A stretch of DNA of 64,000 nucleotides from Companilactobacillus bobalius (lineage in GTDB: Bacteria; Bacillota; Bacilli; Lactobacillales; Lactobacillaceae): the NCBI RefSeq assembly GCF_009764355.1, contig NZ_LNUA01000077.1:310001-374000 (forward strand), in the 5' to 3' direction. The stretch's first letter is position 1; every line of letters begins with the position of its first letter. Shown here piece by piece: positions 55,470-64,000 of this stretch. A model generated the notes under the pieces. It was given only the letters and a program-made list of their open reading frames with translations, made no database searches and had not been told where the DNA came from. The translations under genes were made by a program, and so were the position numbers.

Positions 55470-57866
55470 ATGAGTAGTCGAGATACTGCGAATGTTTTAT
55501 GGTTTGATGAATTGCATCGTAAGGATGTTAATTTAGTTGGTGGAAAGTCTTCTTCTTTGGGAGAAATGACTTCCTCAATGGATGTACCGGTACCATATGG
55601 TTTTGCAACGACCGCACGCGCATATCAATACTTCATGCACCAAACTGGATTGAACGATAAGGTTAATGCATTGTTGGAAAGCATAAGTGACTACGAGAAT
55701 TCTGATGAGCTTCATAAGACATGTGAAGAGATTCGGAGTTTGATCGTTGGAGCAACGATGCCAATTGATTTGGCTGATGATATTAAGAAGGCATATGCTG
55801 ATCTTTCTGAGAAGATGGGACAGACTGATCCATTCGTAGCTATTAGATCGTCTGCTACAGCCGAAGATTTGCCTAATGCTTCATTTGCTGGCCAACAGGA
55901 GTCTTATCTAAACATTAGAGGAGCCGATGATGTTGTTAACCGTGTACAACAATGTTATTCATCACTCTTTACTGATCGTGCAACGTACTACAGACACAAA
56001 CAACATTTTCCACATGAAAAAGTTGCTTTGTCAGCTGCTATTCAGATGATGGTCTTCTCTAAAGCATCAGGAATCATGTTCTCAGTTAACGTTGCTAATG
56101 GTGATGAGTCTAAGATTGTGATTGATGCTATCTATGGTTTAGGTGAATATATTGTTTTAGGAAAAGTAACGCCTGATCACTTTGTTGTAGATAAGCAATC
56201 AATGAAGATTGTTGAAAAGAATATTATTAAGAAATCAATTCAATTGGTTAGACTTCCTGACGGAGGAACTAAGGAAGAACCAGTTCCAGAAGAATTACGA
56301 AATGAACAAGCATTAACTGATAGCCAAGTTATTGAATTAGCTGGATATGCTAAAGAGATTGAGCGTCACTATGGCTGTTATATGGATATGGAATATGCTC
56401 TTGATAGCAATACTAATAGATTGTGGATCGTTCAAGCTCGTCCAGAGACTGTCTGGTCACAACGTAAGAAGAATAAGGCTAACGGTGGAGATGATAACGT
56501 GGTTGCAGAAGCAGATGCTAAGGTTGCAGTTCGTGGATTACCAGCCAGTCCAGGTTTAGCTAGTGGTGTTGTACATGTTATTGATGATCCAAAGGATATT
56601 GATCAATTCAAAGAGGGCGAAATCCTTGTTACTTTGATGACATCACCTGATTGGGTTCCTGCTATGAAGAAGGCCGCTGCTATTGTAACTAATAATGGTG
56701 GGATGACTTGTCACGCTGCTATCGTTTCTCGTGAAATGCAAATTCCATGTATCGTTGGTACTAAGAGCATGAATGTTGCCGCAACTGATGCTTTGAAGAC
56801 AGGCGATGTTGTTACAGTTGATGCCACAAACGGTATTGTTTACATGGGTAAAGTTGAAAGTTTGCTTAAGAAACCAGAACCAGCCCAAGCTGGAGGTCAA
56901 GTAGTTGCAGCTGAAACATTTGCACCTACGGCAACTGGCGTAATGATGAACCTTGGTGATCCTGATTTAGCTGATAAATATTCAACATTACCAGCTGACG
57001 GAATTGGATTGATGCGTGAAGAATTCTTGTGGACAACCTTTATCCATGAACATCCACTCTATTTGATTGAACAAGGACATCCAGAAAAAGTTGTTGATAT
57101 GTTGGCTGACGGAATTGCCAAAGTTGCTCGTGCCATGGCTCCTCGTCCAATGGTATTACGCTTCTCAGACTTCAAGTCCAGCGAGTATCGTAACTTAAAG
57201 GGTGGCGACAAGTATGAACCGCATGAACCAGCTGATTTGTTAGGTTGGCGTGGTGCTTCTCGTTACTACGATCCTAAATATATTGAAGCCTTCAAACTTG
57301 AATTAGCTGCCGTTAAGAAAGTACGTAATGAATTTGGTTTGAAGAACTTGAACGTTATGATTCCATTTGTCAGAACTGTTGAAGAAGCTCAAAAAGTTAC
57401 TGATATTATGCGTGGCGAAGGACTTGTACGTAGTGTCGACTTCCACGTATACATGATGGCTGAAATTCCAACAAATATTATTTTGGCTGATCAATTTAAC
57501 AAGTATGTTGATGGTTACTCAATTGGATCAAATGATTTGGCAATGTTGATTCTTGGCTGTGATCGTAATAATGATACAGTTGCTAGTTTGTTCGATGAAC
57601 GTAATTTAGCTGTTAAACGTGCTATCAACCATTTGATTAAAGTAGCACATAAAGATGGCAAGACTGTTGGTATTTGTGGTCAAGCACCATCAGAGTATCC
57701 TGACTTCACTAACTTCTTGATTAAGTGCGGTATTGATTATGTTTCAGTTAACCCAGATATGGTTAAAGAAACGAAACGTAATGTAGCCCGCTTTGAACAA
57801 AGAATTATGTTGGATAAAGCCACTGGGAGGGGACTAAATGATCCAACAGACTATGATTGGAAATAG
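55470..57866 (+). CDS. ppsA: Phosphoenolpyruvate synthase (pyruvate, water dikinase)
   Basis: PpsA makes PEP from pyruvate and ATP, a step towards gluconeogenesis. The 798-residue protein has the N-terminal ATP-grasp domain (about 10-335; VGGKSSSLGEM, IRSSATAEDLPNASFAGQQ), the phospho-histidine domain with catalytic His in GGMTCHAAIVSRE near 415, and the TIM-barrel PEP domain (about 480-780; active-site Cys in GICGQAPSEYP). AAGGAGG precedes the ATG. Many lactobacilli lack it. It is transcribed alone. Confidence 0.95.
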   Translation: MSSRDTANVLWFDELHRKDVNLVGGKSSSLGEMTSSMDVPVPYGFATTARAYQYFMHQTGLNDKVNALLESISDYENSDELHKTCEEIRSLIVGATMPIDLADDIKKAYADLSEKMGQTDPFVAIRSSATAEDLPNASFAGQQESYLNIRGADDVVNRVQQCYSSLFTDRATYYRHKQHFPHEKVALSAAIQMMVFSKASGIMFSVNVANGDESKIVIDAIYGLGEYIVLGKVTPDHFVVDKQSMKIVEKNIIKKSIQLVRLPDGGTKEEPVPEELRNEQALTDSQVIELAGYAKEIERHYGCYMDMEYALDSNTNRLWIVQARPETVWSQRKKNKANGGDDNVVAEADAKVAVRGLPASPGLASGVVHVIDDPKDIDQFKEGEILVTLMTSPDWVPAMKKAAAIVTNNGGMTCHAAIVSREMQIPCIVGTKSMNVAATDALKTGDVVTVDATNGIVYMGKVESLLKKPEPAQAGGQVVAAETFAPTATGVMMNLGDPDLADKYSTLPADGIGLMREEFLWTTFIHEHPLYLIEQGHPEKVVDMLADGIAKVARAMAPRPMVLRFSDFKSSEYRNLKGGDKYEPHEPADLLGWRGASRYYDPKYIEAFKLELAAVKKVRNEFGLKNLNVMIPFVRTVEEAQKVTDIMRGEGLVRSVDFHVYMMAEIPTNIILADQFNKYVDGYSIGSNDLAMLILGCDRNNDTVASLFDERNLAVKRAINHLIKVAHKDGKTVGICGQAPSEYPDFTNFLIKCGIDYVSVNPDMVKETKRNVARFEQRIMLDKATGRGLNDPTDYDWK

Positions 57867-57984
57867 TTAATTAAGTTTTATTGATAAGACTGCATATAAT
57901 GTGTGGTCTTATTTTTTATTGTCTTTGTGAATGTTAAAAGTATAGAATTGTTTATTAGAGTATATAGAAGAAGAGAGAATTAGA

Positions 57985-58545
57985 ATGGATAGTATTGAAT
58001 TTGGTCGCAAGATTAACTACGTGCCAATGACCGTGAGTTGGGTAGTTGGTATATTGGTTGGTTTAGTGATAACAGTATTTACGCATCAAATATTATTGGC
58101 GGTAATTTTAGGAGTAACTTTTCTTGTTATAACTGCGCTTATTTTTGCCAAAACTTTATCAGATTTTTATGGCTATTGGGAAGTTACCGACGATGGTATT
58201 AGATGTTACGATTATCAAAATTTTGGTGTTAAATTTCAATCAGTATTGATGCCCTTTAGTGAAGATAAGATGAGTTTTAAATTTGATAATGTTAAATCTT
58301 TAAGAGTAGTTGTGGGTCGTGAAATGAATGCACCTGCCAATATTTTAGGTGGATCATTTTATGCACCTAAGAAGATTATGTTTAATTTGCCAACACCATA
58401 TTATTTGGAAATAAAGTTAAAAGATGGTCGAGAAGTTAATTTGGATTTATCAGCCGATTGGGATGATACAGAAACAATCGAGTATGTCATTGCCATTATT
58501 TGTGATAAAGCTGGCATTGGCGCTGAAATGGTTAAGCAATCATAG
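57985..58545 (+). CDS. Two-helix membrane protein of unknown function (paralogue of 2597-3133)
   Basis: The 186-residue protein has two helices (about 15-35 and 37-57), then FYGYWEVTDDGIRCYD and a beta-rich domain, as in the product of 2597-3133. Shared blocks are F-RKI, FYG-W, LMPF versus LPF, NILGGSFY versus NIAGGTLN, and NLDLSADW versus TLNLSWNY. Function is unknown. GAAGAGAG precedes the ATG. A core-less copy of the structured repeat follows. Confidence 0.75.
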   Translation: MDSIEFGRKINYVPMTVSWVVGILVGLVITVFTHQILLAVILGVTFLVITALIFAKTLSDFYGYWEVTDDGIRCYDYQNFGVKFQSVLMPFSEDKMSFKFDNVKSLRVVVGREMNAPANILGGSFYAPKKIMFNLPTPYYLEIKLKDGREVNLDLSADWDDTETIEYVIAIICDKAGIGAEMVKQS

Positions 58546-58556
58546 TTAGTATAAGT

Positions 58557-58600
58557 GTGATTGAAATTCCGTCTTACTCCAGACTAAATAGTGTTTTAAC
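58557..58600 (+). repeat. Core-less copy of the structured repeat
   Basis: A left-flank stretch (ATTGAAATTCCGTCTT) is joined directly to the right-flank stretch (ACTCCAGACTAAATAGTG). In full copies some 150 bp of hairpins separate these parts. Confidence 0.65.
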
Positions 58601-58624
58601 TATCTAGGGGTTTAATTTTGAAAT

Positions 58625-58680
58625 AAAAGAGGTGTTCATATTAACCAGAATTAATCGGTTAATATGAACACCTCTTTTTA
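58625..58680. terminator. Long-stem bidirectional terminator
   Basis: AAAGAGGTGTTCATATTAACC pairs perfectly with its complement over about 21 bp. It lies between convergent genes. Confidence 0.92.
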
Positions 58681-58709
58681 TGCTTGATAATAATACAAAA
58701 ATAGATTGT

Positions 58710-59840
58710 TTAACTCTTGGTAATTCGCATGCGCCCGTTTCTTTTTGATTGATAAAGTGCATCGTCGACTCGGCTATAAAATTCGTCTGAGTTGAGATCA
58801 TTTTCCCTTATTTCAGAACTACCTACGGAGACTGAAACGTCAACATTTTGGTTGTTAAATTTGAATTGAGAATTGTTGATGGCGGTGAAGATTTCTTGAG
58901 TAATGGAATCTATTTCCGATAATTTATAATTAGGTAAGATAACATTAAATTCCTCACCACCAGTACGATAAAATCTGATATTTCCATCGTTGGCATTGAT
59001 AACTGTTTGTGTGATGTCAGCAACTTGCTGCAAAACTTTATCACCAACTAAATGTCCGTAGTGGTCATTGATACTTTTGAAATGGTCAATATCGAACATA
59101 ATCATTGCAACATTAATATCGTTACTCTGATGTTGATTGAAGAGGGCATGGATATCGTTGTCGAAGGCAGCAAAGTTTTTTACGTGAGTCAGAGCATCTA
59201 AGTGAGCAAACTCATAAAGTGTATGTTTAACACGAACATCACGAATGAAGAACCCGATATAGCTATAGACAAAGATTTCAAAAACGATTAGGTAAGACAC
59301 TTGTTGAAAAATAGTAGTGCCGTTAAGTGAAAATTTGATTCTAGCCAGACTCCAAAGAATAGTACCGAAGAACAATCCGTCCAGCATATAGTAGATGAAT
59401 GGGAAAGGATTAGTTCGTTTTTTCTTGATGTATTTCAGGGAATAATAAAAAAGGAATAACGTTAAGGCAAAGCACCATGACTCCCAATAGAAGATTGCTG
59501 AATTGAAGATCATGAATGCTAAGACAATCGGAATAAAAATAGGATAATTAACTGGTGCATCCAGAAAGACAGCACAGAAAATCAAAGCAACAATTTGAAA
59601 ATTAATGAAGATCCAAGTAGCTTGGTGATTGACAACAAGAGCTTGTAACCCGAATAGAAGGATGAATAAATACATGATTCCTAATTGAGCTTTGAGGATA
59701 CCTGATTCAATATTGATTTCTTTCAAAGACAAGACGGATTTGACGCCATCAAATAATATTTCGTAAATAATAAAAACGCCAAAGATAAAGAAGAGACTAG
59801 TGAGTAAAGGCATCTCTTGTAAAACATACTTTGTTAACAA
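58710..59840 (-). CDS. Membrane diguanylate cyclase (GGDEF domain)
   Basis: The 376-residue protein has about six N-terminal helices (10-205), which may sense a signal, and a GGDEF domain (about 210-376) that makes c-di-GMP. The catalytic motif is GGEEF at 294-298; FDIDHFKSINDHYGHLVGD near 250 holds the metal-binding Asp. The usual inhibitory RxxD site just before GGEEF is not seen (RFYR instead). The start is a TTG at 59840 with AAGGGGG about 10 bp upstream. No EAL or PilZ gene is in the window. Confidence 0.92.
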   Translation of the reverse strand: MLTKYVLQEMPLLTSLFFIFGVFIIYEILFDGVKSVLSLKEINIESGILKAQLGIMYLFILLFGLQALVVNHQATWIFINFQIVALIFCAVFLDAPVNYPIFIPIVLAFMIFNSAIFYWESWCFALTLFLFYYSLKYIKKKRTNPFPFIYYMLDGLFFGTILWSLARIKFSLNGTTIFQQVSYLIVFEIFVYSYIGFFIRDVRVKHTLYEFAHLDALTHVKNFAAFDNDIHALFNQHQSNDINVAMIMFDIDHFKSINDHYGHLVGDKVLQQVADITQTVINANDGNIRFYRTGGEEFNVILPNYKLSEIDSITQEIFTAINNSQFKFNNQNVDVSVSVGSSEIRENDLNSDEFYSRVDDALYQSKRNGRMRITKS

Positions 59841-60035
59841 TTTTTATTAACCCCCTTATGAAATATGCATAGATGACCTTACATAATAAAATTGAAATAT
59901 ATTTCTTAATTTTTGATACATAAATATTATACATAAGTAATAATAAATTTATAATAGAACAATTAAGATTTTTGTCTCATAATAGACGGAGTACTCAAAA
60001 GTGCGTAGTATCCTGGTAATCTTTTATGAAAAATA

Positions 60036-60078
60036 AATATCCAGCAACTTTTTTTGATAAGTTGCTGGATATTTTTGT
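60036..60078 (-). terminator. Terminator of the 60098-62704 surface protein gene
   Basis: AATATCCAGCAACTT pairs with AAGTTGCTGGATATT around five to nine bases, with A and T runs. Confidence 0.9.
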
Positions 60079-60097
60079 AAATGTAATAATTGCGACT

Positions 60098-62704
60098 CTA
60101 TTGTAAGGTATCTTGCATTGACCAAGTTATTTTACCTGAATATTGACCAGATGTAGCTGTACCTGGAACACGTAAACGCCATTGATTCAAACCAATGTAA
60201 TTAGTTAAATCATAATTTGTGTGTGATCCAGAAAAACCTTCATCCTTGATGGGAATACCACTGGCAGAAAGAGGCAACCAATTTTCCTTATTAGAATCAT
60301 TATTTTGGTTAAAGTAAATAGCATTGTCGTTATTTTGGATTAATTTTGAATTATCACTAGTATTTTTAATAGGGGTATCACCATTATTATCATAACCTAC
60401 AGTGATTTGGAAGGGTGTATCACTAGTATGATCAACTACCAAATGACCATCAGTTTTGACGTTAGGTAATATTCTTTCAGAACCAGAGCTATTGATGACG
60501 CCGAAATCAATAGAAGTTGGAACTTGTTCGAAGCTCATTGTCGGTGCTGTTTCAGCAATATTTAGGACAGCACTGGTAGATTGAAAATTATTATATGTTT
60601 TACCATTAGCTGTTTTAATACTGTTCAAAACAGCAATATTAGTCGCGGTTTGTTTAGTAACAGCCGTAACTGTAGCTTTAAAGCCAATGGTTACTGTACC
60701 GTTATTCGCAATGGAGTCTAGATTGATACCATCAATATCACCACTTTGGGCAACACCATTTACTGTGACACTTCCTGACTTCAATTCTAGTCCTGCGGGG
60801 AGTTTATCGTTGAAGATGGCACTCTTTACGGTATCAGTTCCGGTAGGTTTGATCGTAGCTTTATATTCGATAGTGTCACCTTTTTTACCATCAACTGAAT
60901 CTGAAAAACTACCAGTTGAATTAGTAGTGTCATTACGTAATGTCTTGTCGAATGAGATGTCAAGATGAGGACTTGCTATAGGTATTTTTACGCTGTCATT
61001 ATAAGTAGCAGTGGAATCGAGTGCGACTCCGCTGGCATTTTGATTATTACCATAGAAAGAGGCTGAGTTAGTCAAACTAGAACTTTCCCCAGCAGCAAAT
61101 GTAACTGTAGCATCAAAAGTAACAGTGTAAGTAGCCTTATCTTCTAGAATCTTATTGGGCGTAAAATTGATTGTATTATTTGTTGTTGAAGAGGCAGGAA
61201 CACTACCATCTCCATCATCAACATCTTTATCATATTGATCAGAACCAGAACCGTACGAAACTGATCTGGTAGAAGTATATTTAACAGAGTCTTGATCTAG
61301 TTGCAATCCCTTAGGCAAAATATCAACTAATTTGCTGTAATTCCAGTGGGAATTCAAACCGTTATTAACAACTTTTAATTTGAAATGAAGTGTATCGCCA
61401 ACATTATTTGTTCCATCAGAATTCTGATTACTATTTGTATAAGTCTTAGTTACGATAGGTACAGCGTAAGGGGATACGGTTGCACCTATTGTTGAAGCGT
61501 AGTGACCTGTACTACCAGCAGGTAATGTGACACTATCCCATCTCAATACGTATGCCGAATTTTGACGACCATTGGCATCAACAATAGCCTGCAAACCACC
61601 ATTTTGTGTATTGGCAAATAGAAGTGGTTCTCCGGCAGCTTTGTTGGTATCACCAGGATCACTGCCACCAGGTTTAAGGTTAGGTGTTAATACGTTACCA
61701 GCATTACTGCTGACAGGTTTACCTTTAATATCTTGTGAGTATTGGCTGGAAAAAGCGATACCCATGTAATTCTTGAATCCACCGGGGACATTATTTGTGA
61801 CAAATAATTTAGATTTACTGTTACTAGTATTCTTAGCACTATTAATATAAAGACCTTGACCGCCACCGATAGCATAAAGTGGAACATCATCACCAATGGC
61901 ATCAACACTAGTATCAGTAGTAGCATCATATATAGTACTGTCGTCATTCATCGCAGTATCTTCACCAAAATATGGTTGGAATTGTACTTGTCCAGAAGGA
62001 GTGTAGACGTAGAGTTCACGTTGAACAATGGGAGCTCCAGTTGATGAGGGACGTAAAACTACTTCAGCGTAAGCACGGGCACCAGGTCCACTGGCTAGAT
62101 ATCCAGCAATTTTTAAGACTAGACGATTGTTACTGTCGCGACCATACATAAAAACTTTTGGACTCATTTTTCCCATTACTGATTGATCAGCATAATATTT
62201 ACCTGATGAACCAGAAACAAGAGCATAATCGAACGATGAATCAGAAGTTTTCTGAGGGCTACCGCCGATGTAAGAATCCTGTCCCTGATGAACAATACTA
62301 TTGTATTTACCATGATTATCAATAAAGACGTTGATTTTAGAATAGTAATTATATCCCGCACCGTAAATACCACTATTCAGTTTGGTAACATCAGTGGCTA
62401 CAGTATTATCACCGCCGGTTGTCACATTACCATATTTATCACGAGCCGATCCAAAAGTATATTTCAAATAAACACCGTTACTAATCTGAATAGAACCAAC
62501 GTAGCCGCTGTTACTAGGATTAGTTCCTGTTATCTGATGCCACGTACTAATACCATCATCAATTTTATTGGTATTAGTAATTACATCACTTTCAGAAAAA
62601 GCTTTAACATTTAAAGTAGTGCTATTATTAAAGGCAATAAAACAAAATAAGGCAATGAAAAATATGCCTATGATTCTACGAATATATCTATATTCCTTAC
62701 TCAT
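60098..62704 (-). CDS. Secreted surface protein with DUF11-type repeats and a WxL-like C-terminus
   Basis: The 868-residue protein has a signal peptide (about 1-36), an N-terminal beta-rich region (about 40-420), two DUF11-type repeats (near 430-560: THFKL-like DTLHFKLKVVNNG, LPKGLQLD; near 575-715: DTIEYKATIKPTG, LPAGLELKSG) and a C-terminal part ending QWRLRVPGTATSG and ITWSMQDTLQ. The end is like a WxL domain, although the first motif is less clear than in the 42698 protein. It probably binds the wall. GGGGAGG lies 6 bp before the ATG at 62704. Confidence 0.82.
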   Translation of the reverse strand: MSKEYRYIRRIIGIFFIALFCFIAFNNSTTLNVKAFSESDVITNTNKIDDGISTWHQITGTNPSNSGYVGSIQISNGVYLKYTFGSARDKYGNVTTGGDNTVATDVTKLNSGIYGAGYNYYSKINVFIDNHGKYNSIVHQGQDSYIGGSPQKTSDSSFDYALVSGSSGKYYADQSVMGKMSPKVFMYGRDSNNRLVLKIAGYLASGPGARAYAEVVLRPSSTGAPIVQRELYVYTPSGQVQFQPYFGEDTAMNDDSTIYDATTDTSVDAIGDDVPLYAIGGGQGLYINSAKNTSNSKSKLFVTNNVPGGFKNYMGIAFSSQYSQDIKGKPVSSNAGNVLTPNLKPGGSDPGDTNKAAGEPLLFANTQNGGLQAIVDANGRQNSAYVLRWDSVTLPAGSTGHYASTIGATVSPYAVPIVTKTYTNSNQNSDGTNNVGDTLHFKLKVVNNGLNSHWNYSKLVDILPKGLQLDQDSVKYTSTRSVSYGSGSDQYDKDVDDGDGSVPASSTTNNTINFTPNKILEDKATYTVTFDATVTFAAGESSSLTNSASFYGNNQNASGVALDSTATYNDSVKIPIASPHLDISFDKTLRNDTTNSTGSFSDSVDGKKGDTIEYKATIKPTGTDTVKSAIFNDKLPAGLELKSGSVTVNGVAQSGDIDGINLDSIANNGTVTIGFKATVTAVTKQTATNIAVLNSIKTANGKTYNNFQSTSAVLNIAETAPTMSFEQVPTSIDFGVINSSGSERILPNVKTDGHLVVDHTSDTPFQITVGYDNNGDTPIKNTSDNSKLIQNNDNAIYFNQNNDSNKENWLPLSASGIPIKDEGFSGSHTNYDLTNYIGLNQWRLRVPGTATSGQYSGKITWSMQDTLQ

Positions 62705-62856
62705 TCATATCCTCCCCTAAAGATACAATAATAAGTGATTGTATTTTCTATCATTATCATTATATGATTTAATAAAAAACAATCTGATTCAATTATTAAT
62801 TATTATTTTGTTCGAGATTGAATTAAACTTCACAAATTATTAAACGGGGTATAAAA

Positions 62857-63672
62857 TTGAATCCTTTATTTACTATTGGGCAATTATCAAAGATATTTAG
62901 AATAAAAATAACCACACTTCGGTATTACGATGAAGTGGGGTTATTGAAGCCAGCCAGGATAAATCGGAAAACGCATTATCGTTATTACTCGACAGAACAG
63001 TTTGAAAGATTGAACGTGATTACTTATTTGCGTGCGTTGGGATTGTCGATTGAGTCGATTAGAAATTTTTTTGAAGCCCGTGATACCTCATTGTTGGAGA
63101 AAATGCTACGAGAACAAAAGTCACAAGTACATCAACAAATAACTGCTTTACAAAGTATAGAACAGCGAATTGATGATCGAATTCTTCAAGTAAATGATGC
63201 AATTCAAAGTAATTTAAATGTGGTTGAGCTAGTCAATTTACCATCAATTCCGGTCATTTTTTTAAGTGAAAATTATCATGCCAAAGAGGATATTGAGTTG
63301 CCAATCACTACTTTGAGACAAAAATTTGGTGTTGATAAAAGTATCTTCTTAGGTAAGATTGCTCTAATGTTATCAAAGTCAGAATTAGAACAGAATCGTT
63401 TTGAAAATTATGGTGGTTTATTGTTGATACTTGAACCGGGGGACGATAAGGCGGCAACTGGTGAATTAATGTCAGGGCAGTACTTACGCTTAAGGTTTAA
63501 CGGTACGCACGAAACGTCTGCTGCTCAGTATCAAAAGTTGCTAGATTACTGCCAGAAGCACCGTTATAAAATTGTAGGGGATGCTGTAGAAACAGCCTTG
63601 ATTGATTATGGAATAACTAATGATCTGTCTAAGTACGTTACAGAAATTAGAATTCCTGTTAAAGAAATTTAA
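62857..63672 (+). CDS. MerR family transcriptional regulator with effector-binding domain
   Basis: The 271-residue protein has the MerR winged helix (about 5-75; FTIGQLSKIFRIKITTLRYYDEVGLL), a coiled-coil linker (about 80-120) and a C-terminal GyrI-like ligand domain (about 125-271), like BmrR-type regulators. The start is a TTG at 62857. A MerR-type promoter lies just after it, in front of the DUF554 gene, so that gene is the likely target. Confidence 0.9.
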   Translation: MNPLFTIGQLSKIFRIKITTLRYYDEVGLLKPARINRKTHYRYYSTEQFERLNVITYLRALGLSIESIRNFFEARDTSLLEKMLREQKSQVHQQITALQSIEQRIDDRILQVNDAIQSNLNVVELVNLPSIPVIFLSENYHAKEDIELPITTLRQKFGVDKSIFLGKIALMLSKSELEQNRFENYGGLLLILEPGDDKAATGELMSGQYLRLRFNGTHETSAAQYQKLLDYCQKHRYKIVGDAVETALIDYGITNDLSKYVTEIRIPVKEI

Positions 63673-63678
63673 AATGAG

Positions 63679-63709
63679 TTGACCCTCCAGCGACTAGAGA
63701 GTTTATAAT
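63679..63709 (+). promoter_or_regulatory. MerR-type promoter with 19-bp spacer
   Basis: TTGACC at 63679-63684 and TATAAT at 63704-63709 are separated by 19 bp, the overlong spacer typical of MerR-activated promoters. The spacer holds a partial dyad (CTCCAG and CTAGAG). Confidence 0.8.
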
Positions 63710-63741
63710 TTGAAATTAATATCTTAACTAGGGGGGATCTT

Positions 63742-64000
63742 ATGATTGGAACAATTTTTAATGTCGGCATGATTTTGATAGGGAGTTTTGTCGGTAGTTA
63801 TTTTAAGAAGGGAATCAAGCCAGAATATAATGAGATCCTTACGCAAGCACTAGGATTAGTGGCAATGATGGTTGGTATCAATGCTGTGATACAACATATG
63901 CCCAAAAGCCATTATCCAGTTTTGTTCATTGTTAGTTTAGCTGTCGGAGGATTATTGGGAGAATGGTTAGATTTAGAGGGACATTTTAATCATCTTGTGG
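63742..64000 (+). CDS. DUF554 family membrane protein, N-terminal part (partial)
   Basis: The first 86 codons are in the window. The start MIGTIFNVGMILIGSFVGS, then a polar loop and TQALGLVAMMVGINAV, and later LFIVSLAVGGLLGEWLDLEG, fit the DUF554 family of multi-helix membrane proteins. Function is unknown; a transport role is possible. AGGGGGGA precedes the ATG. It follows the MerR-type promoter. Confidence 0.88.
   Translation, partial: MIGTIFNVGMILIGSFVGSYFKKGIKPEYNEILTQALGLVAMMVGINAVIQHMPKSHYPVLFIVSLAVGGLLGEWLDLEGHFNHLV

Overview
The window is a low-GC chromosomal segment of a Gram-positive lactic acid bacterium, most likely a member of the Lactobacillaceae close to Companilactobacillus. 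The signs are a mannose-class PTS with its ManO (DUF956) partner, PepX and PepC peptidases, WxL surface proteins, an acyl-ACP thioesterase, a folT gene behind a THF riboswitch, and Firmicutes-type synteny blocks. No complete mobile element, CRISPR array, tRNA or rRNA gene was seen. About 66 protein genes, an SRP RNA, several cis-regulatory RNAs and one candidate small RNA are described.

Layout. 1-9.6 kb: end of a mannose PTS operon with manO, then single genes (membrane proteins, a CDF metal exporter, phosphoglycerate mutase, a GRP sugar permease, a HAD phosphatase). 9.6-17.4 kb: a candidate small RNA, Kup potassium transporter, PepX, and a GNAT-rpiA-pepC operon, all genes on the minus strand. 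17.4-29.8 kb: dut, radA, PIN/TRAM, gltX, cysS, mrnC, rlmB, sigH-like, rpmG, secE, nusG, rplK, rplA, rplJ, rplL and an RsmC-like methyltransferase. This is the order of the B. subtilis radA-to-rplL region with disA, cysE and yacP missing. It carries L1-binding leaders, an L10 leader and an attenuator-like hairpin before nusG. 29.8-38.3 kb: tadA, SRP RNA, dnaX, ybaB, recR, yaaL, then tmk, darA, holB, yabA, rsmI and a thioesterase. 38.6-41.7 kb: THF riboswitch and folT, then tsaB-rimI-tsaD. 41.8-55.1 kb: a degenerate Nudix-like protein, a lectin/WxL protein, a DUF368 lipid-carrier translocase, an ABC-F ATPase, rex, manA, a cre-controlled dicarboxylate/amino-acid symporter, a CPBP protease and CIRCE-groES-groEL. 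55.4-64 kb: PEP synthase, a paralogue of the membrane protein at 2.6 kb, a membrane diguanylate cyclase, a second surface protein with a WxL-like end, and a MerR regulator with a 19-bp-spacer promoter in front of a DUF554 gene cut by the window end.

The most unusual signal is a dispersed, non-coding element of about 195 bp. Three full copies (about 14.66, 33.87 and 38.29 kb) fold into the same multi-arm structure, and bases change in pairs between copies so that stems are kept. A core-less derivative lies at 58.56 kb, and inverted core-less fragments follow the second and third copies. A second repeat, a long hairpin, acts as a terminator in opposite orientations at 14.9 and 46.1 kb. Other points of interest are the candidate small RNA at 9.75 kb, a THF riboswitch with an inserted hairpin, duplicated L1 sites, a possible AUA start codon in the DUF368 gene, and the MerR-DUF554 pair.

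How the genes work together: most of the window is information processing (translation, replication clamp loader, recombination, tRNA modification) in conserved operons. The accessory genes between them handle sugar uptake, peptide breakdown, the cell surface and nucleotide second messengers (a c-di-AMP receptor and a c-di-GMP synthase). All assignments come from reading the sequence; no database search was run.
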